Shown piece by piece: positions 37,428 to 46,422 of a DNA stretch of 64,000 bases. Each line of letters begins with the position of its first letter. Position 1 is the stretch's first letter. A program made the translations under genes and the position numbers. The notes beneath the pieces were generated by a model. The model was given only the letters and a program-made list of their open reading frames with translations. It searched no databases and was not told the origin of the DNA. The stretch comes from JAPYTY01 sp036338435 (GTDB taxonomy: Bacteria; Acidobacteriota; UBA6911; RPQK01; JADFOI01), in NCBI GenBank assembly GCA_036338435.1, contig JAYZCG010000046.1, forward strand, positions 1-64,000, in the 5' to 3' direction.

Positions 37428-38717
37428 ATGGAATTCAGTCGATCAAAACAGCTCATTGATCAAGCTAAAAATGTGATGCCGGCTGGCGTAAATAGCCCGG
37501 TCCGCGCCTTCGGTGCGGTAGGCGGGGAACCCATATATTTTGCCAAAGGCGAGGGAGCACTTCTCACTGATGTAGACGGTAATACTTATGTCGATTATGT
37601 ATGCTCGTGGGGACCTCTAATCTTAGGACACTGTCATCCTGATGTAGTCGTTGCGATTGAGCAGGCCGCCCACCAGAGTACTAGCTATGGGGCTCCTCAT
37701 GAAGATGAGATTCAGTTGGCCCAAACAATCATTGAGGCCATGCCCTGGATACAGATGCTACGTTGTGTGAACTCAGGGACCGAAGCTAGCATGAGTGCTA
37801 TCCGTCTGGCACGTGCAACCACAAGCAGAGATAAGATTATTAAGTTTGAGGGGAACTATCACGGGCACCTCGATAGTTTGTTGGTCAAAGCAGGCTCGGG
37901 AATAGCCACTTTTAGTCTCCCAGATAGCTCAGGTGTCCCGAAAGCCATAACCCGAGATACTCTCGTAGCACCATTTAATCACTTGGATGTAGTTGAAGAA
38001 ATCTTCAGTCAACAGGGAGAGTCAATCGCTGCCGTAATCGTGGAGCCGGTGGCGGGGAATATGGGGGTGGTGCCGCCTCAAGATGGCTTCTTAAGTGGAC
38101 TTCGCAAAGTCACGGAACAGTATGGAGCCCTGTTGATTTTCGACGAGGTCATCACCGGCTTTAGGGTTGCGCGTTCAGGAGCGGCGGGCCTCTACGGTAT
38201 CACTCCAGATCTAGTCTGTTTAGGTAAAACCATTGGTGGAGGACTACCGGTTGGAGTTTATGGCGGCCGCCGCGATCTGATGGAGCAAGTGGCTCCACTG
38301 GGCCCCGTTTATCAGGCAGGAACCCTCTCAGGTAATCCGTTGGCATTGGCCGCCGGACTGGCTACATTGAAAAATCTTACCTGTGACGTGTATGAAGAAC
38401 TAGAGAGAAAGGGTGCGCTTCTAGAACAAGGGCTGATTGAGGTGCTCAAACGCTACGGTATCAAAACCACAATCAATCGTGTAGGTTCGATGCTGAGCGT
38501 CTTTTTTTCTGATCTTCAGGTGCAAGATAACAAGTCGGCGTTTTCAACTGACCATGCCCTTTACGGATGTCTCTTCCACGAACTCATTAAACAAGGTGTC
38601 TACCTTCCTCCTTCAGCATTGGAAACATGGTTTATCAGTGCAGCCCACAATGACTCGCAGATTGAGATGACCGTGGCCGCTTTTCAAACCTCCCTGAAGG
38701 AGGTGCTCAATGCCTAA
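37428..38717 (+). CDS. hemL: Glutamate-1-semialdehyde 2,1-aminomutase
   Basis: HemL makes 5-aminolevulinate from glutamate-1-semialdehyde, the first committed step of C5-route tetrapyrrole synthesis. The PLP fold shows MPAGVNSPVRAFGAVGGEP at the N terminus, VNSGTEASMSAIRLAR (residues about 119-134) and FEGNYHGHLDSLLVKAGSG. IFDEVITGFRVA is followed by LGKTIGGGLPVGVYGG, whose lysine binds PLP. The length of 429 residues is standard. It sits between hemQ and a flavin reductase gene, completing a haem-related run on the plus strand. Confidence 0.97.
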   Translation: MEFSRSKQLIDQAKNVMPAGVNSPVRAFGAVGGEPIYFAKGEGALLTDVDGNTYVDYVCSWGPLILGHCHPDVVVAIEQAAHQSTSYGAPHEDEIQLAQTIIEAMPWIQMLRCVNSGTEASMSAIRLARATTSRDKIIKFEGNYHGHLDSLLVKAGSGIATFSLPDSSGVPKAITRDTLVAPFNHLDVVEEIFSQQGESIAAVIVEPVAGNMGVVPPQDGFLSGLRKVTEQYGALLIFDEVITGFRVARSGAAGLYGITPDLVCLGKTIGGGLPVGVYGGRRDLMEQVAPLGPVYQAGTLSGNPLALAAGLATLKNLTCDVYEELERKGALLEQGLIEVLKRYGIKTTINRVGSMLSVFFSDLQVQDNKSAFSTDHALYGCLFHELIKQGVYLPPSALETWFISAAHNDSQIEMTVAAFQTSLKEVLNA

Positions 38718-38732
38718 GAGGAGATTTCTTCA

Positions 38733-39209
38733 ATGTCTATAAGTGCAGATGAATATCGAAAGGTCGCAAGTTACTTTGCCACTGGCGTTACCATTGTCAC
38801 AACTCAGAATGCAGCAAACGAAGCGTATGGCCTAACCGCCACCGCCTTCACCTCGGTCTCTCTGGACCCTCTTTTGATCTTGGTTTGTTTGAGCAACCAT
38901 CTGAGCGGACTGAAGGCCTTTGAAGAAAGCAATCAGTTGGGAGTTAATATCCTGGCAGCTGATCAAGAAGACCTCTCGAATCACTTCGCCCAATCCGGCA
39001 CTGATCGCTCGAAGGGTCCTTATTTAAGAGGAAAAACTGGGGTCCCAGTTTTAGCAAACGTGATCGCCCGACTAGAATGTGAAGTAACAGCTAGATATCC
39101 GGGAGGCGACCACACAATCATAATGGGTAGAGTCGAGAACGCCGAGGTTGTAAACCCGGAAAAGAATCCTCTACTTTTCTATGAGAGTCGATATCGAGAG
39201 TTAAAGTAG
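38733..39209 (+). CDS. Flavin reductase-like domain protein
   Basis: This is an FMN/FAD-binding split-barrel protein of 158 residues. YFATGVTIVTTQNAANEAYGLTATAFTSVSLDPLLILVCL covers the HpaC/flavin reductase domain, with FTSVSLDPP-type flavin contacts. LGVNILAADQEDLSNHFA and GDHTIIMGRVENAEV follow. It may reduce flavin for a monooxygenase or be a flavoprotein in its own right. It starts 15 bp after hemL and probably belongs to the same transcript. A role in haem synthesis is possible but not shown. Confidence 0.85.
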   Translation: MSISADEYRKVASYFATGVTIVTTQNAANEAYGLTATAFTSVSLDPLLILVCLSNHLSGLKAFEESNQLGVNILAADQEDLSNHFAQSGTDRSKGPYLRGKTGVPVLANVIARLECEVTARYPGGDHTIIMGRVENAEVVNPEKNPLLFYESRYRELK

Positions 39210-39284
39210 TGCTCCAGCAACAGTCGATTGTGTATCGTCTAGAAACCCCCTAATTCCAGATTGCAGACGCTAGATTGTTAACTC

Positions 39285-40214
39285 TTATTCGCCTACATCG
39301 AAACGGGTTCCAGTTTTGTGAAGAAAGACATCTTCTAGATTAGGTTTGCTTATCTTTATTGCTTCGATCTGGTCCGCATAACTCTCCATCAGTTCAGTTG
39401 CAACCTTGTGCCCCTGTGGCAACTCCAACCGGATCATCCCGTTTACTACTCTGGGCTCATACGAGAAACGCCTTCGGATGAAGTCACAGAGCTGGTCCGG
39501 ATCTGCAGTCTGAACAACAATGACATCTCCCCCGATTTCTTCCTTCAGAGCCATCGGACTCCCATCCGCAACCACCTGCCCAGCGCTCAAAATAACTAGA
39601 TGGTCACACTGCTCTGTCTCCTCCATCATATGGGTGGTGAAAAGAAGAGTAATCCCATCTTCGTCACGTAGTTCCCTGAGATATTTCCAGAAATCACTGC
39701 GCACGCCTGGATCGAGTCCCACCGTAGGTTCATCTAGAATCAAGACCTGAGGGGAATGGAGTAGTCCCTTGGCCAGTTCCACTCGTCGACATAAACCACC
39801 GGAAAGATTGCCGACCCTGTCTTTGTACCGGCTACCCAACCCAAAACGGCCCATTAGATATTCGGCGCGCTCCTTTAACTCGCTTCCGCCCAACCCATAG
39901 AGTCGCCCTTGACATAACAGGTTTTCCTCGATGGTGAGTTGAGGATCAAGGCTATTGGATTGGAAAACGACTCCGATCGTCCGGCGAACCTTGTAGGGTT
40001 CCTCCTTTATATCCACCCCGGCTATCTTGGCTTGTCCCTCCTGGGGAACCAGTAGAGTGCACAGAATATGGAATAAAGTGGTTTTCCCCCCCCCATTGGG
40101 CCCTAGTAGTGCGAAAACTTGCCACTTTCTAACTATAAAAGAGACATTTCGAAGTGCCCGTTGCTGCCCATAACAAAAACTTAAATTGGTGATTTCAACA
40201 ATAGTCCCACTCAA
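39285..40214 (-). CDS. ABC transporter ATP-binding protein
   Basis: This is an ABC-2-type ATPase of 309 residues. Walker A is GPNGGGKTT (residues about 34-42), the signature is NLSGGLCRRVELAKGLL (about 136-152), and Walker B is VLILDEPTVGLDPG. The switch histidine is in FTTHMMEET. The C-terminal extension is typical of drug and polymer exporters. It lies 62 bp downstream of ctaB on the minus strand. No permease gene is adjacent; the ABC-2 permease at 24675 is the likely partner. Confidence 0.9.
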   Translation of the reverse strand: MSGTIVEITNLSFCYGQQRALRNVSFIVRKWQVFALLGPNGGGKTTLFHILCTLLVPQEGQAKIAGVDIKEEPYKVRRTIGVVFQSNSLDPQLTIEENLLCQGRLYGLGGSELKERAEYLMGRFGLGSRYKDRVGNLSGGLCRRVELAKGLLHSPQVLILDEPTVGLDPGVRSDFWKYLRELRDEDGITLLFTTHMMEETEQCDHLVILSAGQVVADGSPMALKEEIGGDVIVVQTADPDQLCDFIRRRFSYEPRVVNGMIRLELPQGHKVATELMESYADQIEAIKISKPNLEDVFLHKTGTRFDVGE

Positions 40215-40276
40215 AATCTAACTCCTTCAGATATGCATGGACGGGAGGTTGTACTTGCCATTGTTTTATGTAGAAA

Positions 40277-41170
40277 TTACCGCTTGTCAATGACCATAAG
40301 AATTAAAAGCAAAGGAAGGTAAACTACGGAGGCCAACAGAACATTCCGGGCAGAAGCTGCGGATCGACGCAACATAGTCGCCACTCCATACCACAGAAAG
40401 GCCCCACCCAATAGAAGGGCTCCACTTAGATAAACCATCCCCGATAGACCTGAGGTGACAGGCATCACACTAAGAATCAACAAAACAACTGTGAAAGCCA
40501 TAATTTTCCTACCGGTTCCACGGCCATCGACATCCGAAGAAGGCAGCATGGTAAAACCAGCTTGCCGGTAATCATCCTTATAGATCCAGGCAATCGACAA
40601 AAAATGTGGGAACTGCCAGGCAAAAAGAATCCCAAAGAGAATCCAAGCTTGAAACTCGAGACGACCACTGGCTACTACCCAACCAATAAGAGGTGGCATC
40701 GCCCCTGGAATCGCACCGATAGTCGTGCAGATTGGGGTTCTCGTCTTCAGAGGCGTATAGGCAAGAAGGTAAATAGCTACTGTCGCTATGCCTAAAACAG
40801 CTGCCATGACATTTGTCAGTAAAGCCAGATAAAGAGCTCCCCCCATAACTAATACCCCACCAAAGACAGCGGCTTCACGTGCTGTTAACCGACCAGAGGG
40901 TAAGGGACGATTGCGGGTTCTATTCATTTTACCGTCCAATTCTCGCTCCATAAATTCGTTGAGTGTGGCTGCGCCTCCACTCAACACAATAGTCCCCATT
41001 AGAGTGTGAAAAAAGAGTAGAAGATTCAGCTCAGTAGAAGAACCCAGATAAAATCCTGCGGCTGAGGTGAGAACTACTAGCAAGGTTACTCCAGGTTTGG
41101 TGAGTTCATAAAAAGCAGAAAACTTCTGACCAAGATGATTTTCCACTGCCGTAGTTTTAGATGTCATCAT
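40277..41170 (-). CDS. ctaB: Protoheme IX farnesyltransferase (haem O synthase)
   Basis: CtaB attaches a farnesyl group to haem b to give haem O for terminal oxidases. It is a UbiA-type membrane enzyme with about nine helices. The first catalytic motif region is NEFMERELDGKMNRTRNRPLPSG with the N/D-x-x-x-D pattern (residues about 71-93). YTPLKTRTPICTTIGAIPGAMPPLIGW follows, then DDYRQAGFTMLP. The length is 297 residues. Its ATG overlaps the ctaA stop in ATGA. Confidence 0.95.
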   Translation of the reverse strand: MMTSKTTAVENHLGQKFSAFYELTKPGVTLLVVLTSAAGFYLGSSTELNLLLFFHTLMGTIVLSGGAATLNEFMERELDGKMNRTRNRPLPSGRLTAREAAVFGGVLVMGGALYLALLTNVMAAVLGIATVAIYLLAYTPLKTRTPICTTIGAIPGAMPPLIGWVVASGRLEFQAWILFGILFAWQFPHFLSIAWIYKDDYRQAGFTMLPSSDVDGRGTGRKIMAFTVVLLILSVMPVTSGLSGMVYLSGALLLGGAFLWYGVATMLRRSAASARNVLLASVVYLPLLLILMVIDKR

Positions 41171-42132
41171 ATTTTCCCAGCAAGAGAGCTATCTAAAAGA
41201 ACATCTTGATGCTTTGACTCCAGAATTTGTGTCATTCTGAGCCCTACCATCAGGCTAACAGCCAGAAGAAGAGCTCCGACAGCCAAGTGTGCAGTAGCAA
41301 TTAATACCCGCTCTTCTGTAGGCTGCACCTGATTAATCGCATCAACCCGGACCCAGTAGGCCCCAAGTCCTAAAAGTAACTGGATAGAAAGTAAGCCTCC
41401 CTGCGTGTATATGAGCTGTGCAACACGTTTATCCTTAACCCGTCTGAGCAAGGCTTTCGATACGTAGAAGATCAAAGACGTTAGCAGCACTGCACCTATG
41501 ATATGAAAGACCAGAGTTGAGGTGACAAGTGCAGCCCCCTTGGTCCCTCCAATCGTTCCGGTGTGACGGACGGTAGCACCTAATATGTACTGACCATAGA
41601 CAGCTAGGATGTTGTACAACACCAGCTTCAGCTCGAAGTTGCCAGGTGCCACACCCTGCCAGTTTCTTGATATTAAAGTCTGGCAAGAATCAACCCAGCT
41701 GGGTGAGGTCACAAAAGCAAGTACGACAGTAAAACAAAAAAACAAGGCAGCCATAGAAGCGTGCAATACGGAAATGGGGGCAGGCAACAAATAGAGAACC
41801 GTAATGCCCCCCAAGGCTCCTTGTGTAACGACTGTCACTAAAGCAACTAGGCCCAGATAGCGCACCCACAAATGGGGCTGGGCCCGCCACAGCCAAATAT
41901 TCAGAATGATTGTTAGAAGCCCAACCATAGTAGCGACTATACGGTGTCCATGTTCGTAGAAAACACCACCCACCATCTCCGGCATAAACTGTCCGTGTGA
42001 AAGAGGCCAATCAGGTACGGAAAGTCCTGCATCATTACTCGTTACTAAAGCACCAACAATCAACAGAAAAAAGGTTGAAAGGGCGAGCACAACAGCAAAA
42101 TAATGAAGCCCCTTATGATTTCGATTGTCCAC
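41167..42132 (-). CDS. ctaA: Haem A synthase (COX15/CtaA)
   Basis: CtaA oxidises haem O to haem A in the inner membrane. SNDAGLSVPDWPLSHGQFMP is the hallmark loop, followed by YEHGHRIVATMVGL with haem-ligand histidines. The second half repeats the four-helix pattern with the other histidines (ATVRHTG and FHIIGAVLL). The open frame reaches 42171, but I prefer the GTG at 42132, which has GAGAGGA 6 bases upstream and gives a normal N terminus. It heads the ctaA-ctaB-ABC ATPase group on the minus strand. Confidence 0.93.
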   Translation of the reverse strand: MDNRNHKGLHYFAVVLALSTFFLLIVGALVTSNDAGLSVPDWPLSHGQFMPEMVGGVFYEHGHRIVATMVGLLTIILNIWLWRAQPHLWVRYLGLVALVTVVTQGALGGITVLYLLPAPISVLHASMAALFFCFTVVLAFVTSPSWVDSCQTLISRNWQGVAPGNFELKLVLYNILAVYGQYILGATVRHTGTIGGTKGAALVTSTLVFHIIGAVLLTSLIFYVSKALLRRVKDKRVAQLIYTQGGLLSIQLLLGLGAYWVRVDAINQVQPTEERVLIATAHLAVGALLLAVSLMVGLRMTQILESKHQDVLLDSSLAGKI

Positions 42133-42381
42133 CCGTAGTCCTCTCCAACACATGAAACAGGAAAAGCACATTTTACCAGCAAAGCCATGCTTGTCTACTG
42201 GCCCTCATTTATTTATTTTCAAGTAATTAGCCCGACTTCCTTATACCTTCTTATCACGCACTAGGAAAAGTACCAGACTGACAAAGACCCATCTCTGATT
42301 CCAACACAGCGATATAGCAAGCCGTTCAGGGATGCCATAAATCAGACTAGACCAATGAGATGGTAAGGGTGATAGAATATC

Positions 42382-42762
42382 TTGGAAGTGGCGATTACGG
42401 GATGTATTAGCCTGAAACACGGGGGCCTTTTTTATACTGTTTATTTTTCCCAAAATGGCTGGGTGGTGGTGGACTTAGCTCAATATTTAGGCGATGTCCT
42501 GGTGGCAAAAAATCGTGAGGTAGGCATTCTAAAACTCCTTGGCTACACTATGGAGATCGGGAAAGAATGGCCTGTCCGAAAAGACTCCCACTGGATTGAA
42601 ATTGATCTAGACAACCGCATTCTCACCACCAATTCGGATCTGATTCGCAAAGCTGTTGACCAAGTCGCATGGAGCCCAAAGGATCCCTGCCCAGAAAACG
42701 TTCTTAAACGATTGTATCGCACCCTAGATGAACACGACTTCACAGTCGCTCTACACCCATAG
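42382..42762 (+). CDS. Hypothetical protein
   Basis: I do not recognise this 126-residue protein. It is soluble and mixed alpha/beta, with no signal peptide. The C-terminal half (VRKDSHWIEIDLDNRIL, then a helical stretch) looks like a genuine folded domain. The start is a TTG at 42382 with no strong ribosome site; a GTG at 42388 is an alternative. It stands alone between ctaA (divergent) and the HAD gene (convergent). Confidence 0.5.
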   Translation: MEVAITGCISLKHGGLFYTVYFSQNGWVVVDLAQYLGDVLVAKNREVGILKLLGYTMEIGKEWPVRKDSHWIEIDLDNRILTTNSDLIRKAVDQVAWSPKDPCPENVLKRLYRTLDEHDFTVALHP

Positions 42763-42846
42763 AGATTGGGCTACGGTGTATCAGTGAACTAGGCACGCTC
42801 TGACCGAAGGGCTCTCACCACCAGTAACTATAGATTCAGATGTGCC

Positions 42847-43536
42847 TCATTGTGAAGAGTTCTTTGCAGGCAAGTAATCGGATAGCTTAATTAGATCAAC
42901 CAGGGCCGAAAGCGCTGTTATAACATGATCCGCTCCCCCGTCGATGAGTTGGACTCTACTGGTGGTGCTGGTAGTCACCCCCACCGCAATCAGGCCAGCT
43001 TTCTTGCCAGCTACAACGTCATCGACCGTGTCGCCCACCATGACTGCCCTTGCAGCCGATACCTGCAGCTGTTCTAAAGTCAGTCTGATCGGTTCAGGAT
43101 CAGGTTTAGCATTAGAAACATGTTCTATTCCAACAATTGTCGAAAAGTAGTGCAGCAGCCCAAAGTGTCCTAAAATGTGAAGGGCTCCGTCTGATCTTCT
43201 CGAAGTTGCAATCCCGAGCTTGAGATGAGAGGAAAAGTGAGCCAACATTTCCTGAGTTCCACTCATGAGTCGTGTCAGAGCAAGGCTATCAGTAAAGAAA
43301 CTGCTACGATACTCGCGAACAAAACGGTCAATGGTATCTCTGGATAAGCCATCCACGACGTTTCCTAGCATTCCCACTAGAGGCCTCCCTATCATGGCGC
43401 GGATTTTATGAGGAGCTATTTGGGAAAGCTCACACTTTTTAAGAGCTTCATTAAAGGAATGGCAAATCGCCTCGGAAGTATCGACTAGGGTGCCATCAAA
43501 ATCAAAGATGATCGCCTGTTTACCCGAAATACTCAT
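42847..43536 (-). CDS. HAD-superfamily phosphatase, phosphoglycolate phosphatase-like
   Basis: This is a HAD hydrolase of subfamily IA. IIFDFDGTLVDTSEAI (residues about 9-24) carries the DxDxT nucleophile motif, GIATSRRSDGALH is motif II, the lysine in NAKPDPEPI is motif III, and MVGDTVDDVVAGKKAGL is motif IV. The 229-residue length suits Gph- or PpaX-like enzymes. The substrate is uncertain; phosphoglycolate or pyrophosphate are typical. It is monocistronic and divergent from the acyl-activating fusion at 43679. Confidence 0.85.
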   Translation of the reverse strand: MSISGKQAIIFDFDGTLVDTSEAICHSFNEALKKCELSQIAPHKIRAMIGRPLVGMLGNVVDGLSRDTIDRFVREYRSSFFTDSLALTRLMSGTQEMLAHFSSHLKLGIATSRRSDGALHILGHFGLLHYFSTIVGIEHVSNAKPDPEPIRLTLEQLQVSAARAVMVGDTVDDVVAGKKAGLIAVGVTTSTTSRVQLIDGGADHVITALSALVDLIKLSDYLPAKNSSQ

Positions 43537-43678
43537 TCTATTATGAAAACAGATTTGCCTATCAACATCACCCTAAATTTATCTTTTATCAAACGAGATA
43601 TGGCAAGCTTGTGCTAGCATAATCAGTCGTTCTCATGTGAAAGGCAGGACATTCCCTCCTAATAGGTCGAAAGAGAAG

Positions 43679-46360
43679 ATGACTCTAAATTTTTTCCAAA
43701 AATTAAGCGAAAACCAGAATCGCATGCCTGATCATGTGGCACTTCAGTACATTACCCGTGATACAAGAGAATCCTTCTCCTATAGCAGAGTGGCTGAAGA
43801 AGTGAGCAAAATTGGAGAGTTCCTTAAGGATCATGAAATCGGGCCAGGTGCAAGTGTCGGCATTTTAATGGAAAATCATCCCCGCTGGGGGATTGCCTTT
43901 CTAGCCATCCAAAGCGCTGGTGCTCGAGTTGTCCCTTTGGATACACTCAATATGACCAAAACAATGGCGGAACTAATCCAGCACGCCGAGTGCCAATTCC
44001 TTATTTCGTCTCATACCTTGTTGACTGAGATCGATGAAATTCAAAGGGCTCTCCCTGAGCCACTACCCATCCTCATGACTGGAGAATCAGTTGAAGAGTA
44101 CTTCCATTGGGAGACCGCTCTCGAACAATACACAGGAATGAACTCCTTCCCCCTGGTGGAAAGACCCCTGGATGATCCCTTTGTCATTCTTTACACCAGC
44201 GGCACAACTGGGAACCCTAAAGGGGTAGTGCTGACCCGCCGCAACCTCTACTGCAATGTTGTTGAGGTTCTCAATCAAATTCAGGTGTCATCTCAGGATC
44301 ACATCCTTTCGGTTCTTCCTCTCTATCACGTTCTAGCCCTGATGGTTAATTTCATGATCCCTCTTTATGTGGGAGCACGAGTTAGCTATCTGGACTCCCT
44401 GGATGCCCAACAGATTCTTAAAAGCTTTAACAAGGAACAAATTACAATTTTCATCTGTGTTCCCCAATTCTACTATCTGGCATATCATAGGATTCTCCAA
44501 GAAGTGCAGAAACAGACCTTTGTAAAAAGATTCGTGTTTAACCGACTACTTGAGTTGTCTCGCTTTTGTAATGACCGCTTAAGCTGGAATCCCGGCAAGT
44601 TATTCTTCTCATCTATTCATCAAAAATTTGGTTCCCGATTTCGGATTTTTGGCGTGGGGGGAGCCCATTTTGACCCGAAAATAGCCCGAGCATTGCGAGA
44701 TCTTGGATTCACTATAGTACAGGCCTATGGGATGACCGAAACCGCTGCTTTAGCAACCCTTACCCCTCTAAAGAATTCCCATGTGGGTTCGGTAGGAATT
44801 CCTCTGTCCCATATGCAGATTCGCATTGATCAGCCCGATTCAAACGATGTCGGAGAGATTCTCATCGGGGGAGAAAGTGTGATGTCTGGGTACTGGAAAA
44901 ACCCGAAAGCTACCGAAGAAACCATTAGGGCTGGCTGGCTTCACAGTGGAGACCTGGGCTACCTAACCGAGCAGGGACATCTCTACATTACCGGACGAGA
45001 AAAAGATGTAATTGTCCTTAGTTCAGGAAAAAACATTTTCCCTGAAGAAGTTGAACACTTCTACCAGAACGCTTGCCCCCAAATTAAGGAAATATGTGTG
45101 GTGGGTGTTTGTGCACAGACTTCCATCCAGGAACAGGAAAAGCTGCATGCCGTGATCGTTCCAGATTTTGAATACATGAAGAGCCAGCAAACAACAAATA
45201 GTCGTGAGATTATCCGGTATATGCTGGAAACCGCCTCGCAACAACTTCCACTTTCCAAGCGCGTTCATAGTTTTGAGATACGGCGGGATCCTCTACCTCG
45301 AACCACCACTCGGAAAATTAAACGCTTTCAGGTCAAAGAGGAGCTAGAGAACCAGGGATCAGCCACAATGCAATCCGACTCAACTGAACCTATCAAGCCA
45401 AAAACAATAACTGAAGATGAAATCTTCAAGATCATTCAGGAGATGAAACGCATAGAAGTGTCTCATGACGGAATGAGTCTAGAGTTAGATCTAGGATTTG
45501 ATTCTTTGGAGCGCGTGGAACTCGTATCTACAATTCAGGAACGTTGTAGGGTGCAAATACCCGATGAGGTTGCCGCCCAAATCCTAACTGTGGGAGAGTT
45601 AGTTAAAGCAGTAGAGGGAATGTCTACAGGGGAACTTCAGGAACATCAGGACATCCGGCTCTCATGGAATGAAATCCTCAAAGAACCACTCCAACCAGAA
45701 GACCAGAAAAAGGTTCAAGAAATATTAGCGCCGAAACCATTGGTTGAATTCGCTTTCTATCTTGTGGCTAAGGTTACTTATGCTCTGTCGGTCACTTTAT
45801 TCCGTCTGAAAGTCACAGGCAAAGAAAACCTCCCCCGGGAATATCCCTATCTGATTTGCCCTAATCACTTGAGTTTTCTCGATGCCTTTTTTGTAGTGGC
45901 TCCGCTCCCCTATCGAGTGATCAAAAAGATCTTTTTCCTAGGATATGCTGATTATTTCAATCGCTTTCCCTTAACCTTCCTGGGACGCCTTATAAAAGTC
46001 ATTCCTGTGGATGCGGATCGACACTTGCGCCAAGCCCTTAGGTTGGGAGCCGAAGGCATCATGCAGGGATATTGTCTGTGCGTCTTTCCAGAAGGGGAGC
46101 GTTCTATCAACGGTCATCTCAAACCTTTCCGCAAAGGAGCAGCAATTCTAGCTAAGGAGTTGAAAGTCCCTGTGGTGCCAACGGCTATAATGGGAACCTA
46201 TGAGGTTTGGCCCCGAGGAATCAACAAGATCAAGCTTCACCCGGTCACGCTCCGCTTTGGTTCACTGGTTGATCGTCCATCTGAAGAGGATTCCTATGAA
46301 TCCTACAATGAACGCCTATTTCACACTATCAACCACCTCATCAAAAAGGATAGAGAGTAA
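43679..46360 (+). CDS. Three-domain fusion: acyl-CoA/acyl-ACP synthetase, acyl carrier domain, acyltransferase
   Basis: Residues 1 to about 560 form an ANL adenylating enzyme: ILYTSGTTGNPKGVVLTRRN (P-loop), AYGMTETAA, and HSGDLGYLTEQGHLYITGREKD. Residues about 590-660 form a carrier domain, LELDLGFDSLERVEL, with the serine that receives phosphopantetheine. Residues about 690-890 form a PlsC-type acyltransferase with NHLSFLDAF (H-x4-D) and FPEGERS. E. coli Aas has the acyltransferase first and no carrier between. A role in acyl activation and transfer to phospholipid or lysophospholipid is likely. I chose the ATG at 43679; the frame extends to a GTG at 43637. Confidence 0.88.
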   Translation: MTLNFFQKLSENQNRMPDHVALQYITRDTRESFSYSRVAEEVSKIGEFLKDHEIGPGASVGILMENHPRWGIAFLAIQSAGARVVPLDTLNMTKTMAELIQHAECQFLISSHTLLTEIDEIQRALPEPLPILMTGESVEEYFHWETALEQYTGMNSFPLVERPLDDPFVILYTSGTTGNPKGVVLTRRNLYCNVVEVLNQIQVSSQDHILSVLPLYHVLALMVNFMIPLYVGARVSYLDSLDAQQILKSFNKEQITIFICVPQFYYLAYHRILQEVQKQTFVKRFVFNRLLELSRFCNDRLSWNPGKLFFSSIHQKFGSRFRIFGVGGAHFDPKIARALRDLGFTIVQAYGMTETAALATLTPLKNSHVGSVGIPLSHMQIRIDQPDSNDVGEILIGGESVMSGYWKNPKATEETIRAGWLHSGDLGYLTEQGHLYITGREKDVIVLSSGKNIFPEEVEHFYQNACPQIKEICVVGVCAQTSIQEQEKLHAVIVPDFEYMKSQQTTNSREIIRYMLETASQQLPLSKRVHSFEIRRDPLPRTTTRKIKRFQVKEELENQGSATMQSDSTEPIKPKTITEDEIFKIIQEMKRIEVSHDGMSLELDLGFDSLERVELVSTIQERCRVQIPDEVAAQILTVGELVKAVEGMSTGELQEHQDIRLSWNEILKEPLQPEDQKKVQEILAPKPLVEFAFYLVAKVTYALSVTLFRLKVTGKENLPREYPYLICPNHLSFLDAFFVVAPLPYRVIKKIFFLGYADYFNRFPLTFLGRLIKVIPVDADRHLRQALRLGAEGIMQGYCLCVFPEGERSINGHLKPFRKGAAILAKELKVPVVPTAIMGTYEVWPRGINKIKLHPVTLRFGSLVDRPSEEDSYESYNERLFHTINHLIKKDRE

Positions 46361-46422
46361 AATAAGCGATCGGGAAATGAGATAAAACCCAGCAGCGCTA
46401 CCCTAGACCATCACTCCTCAGC

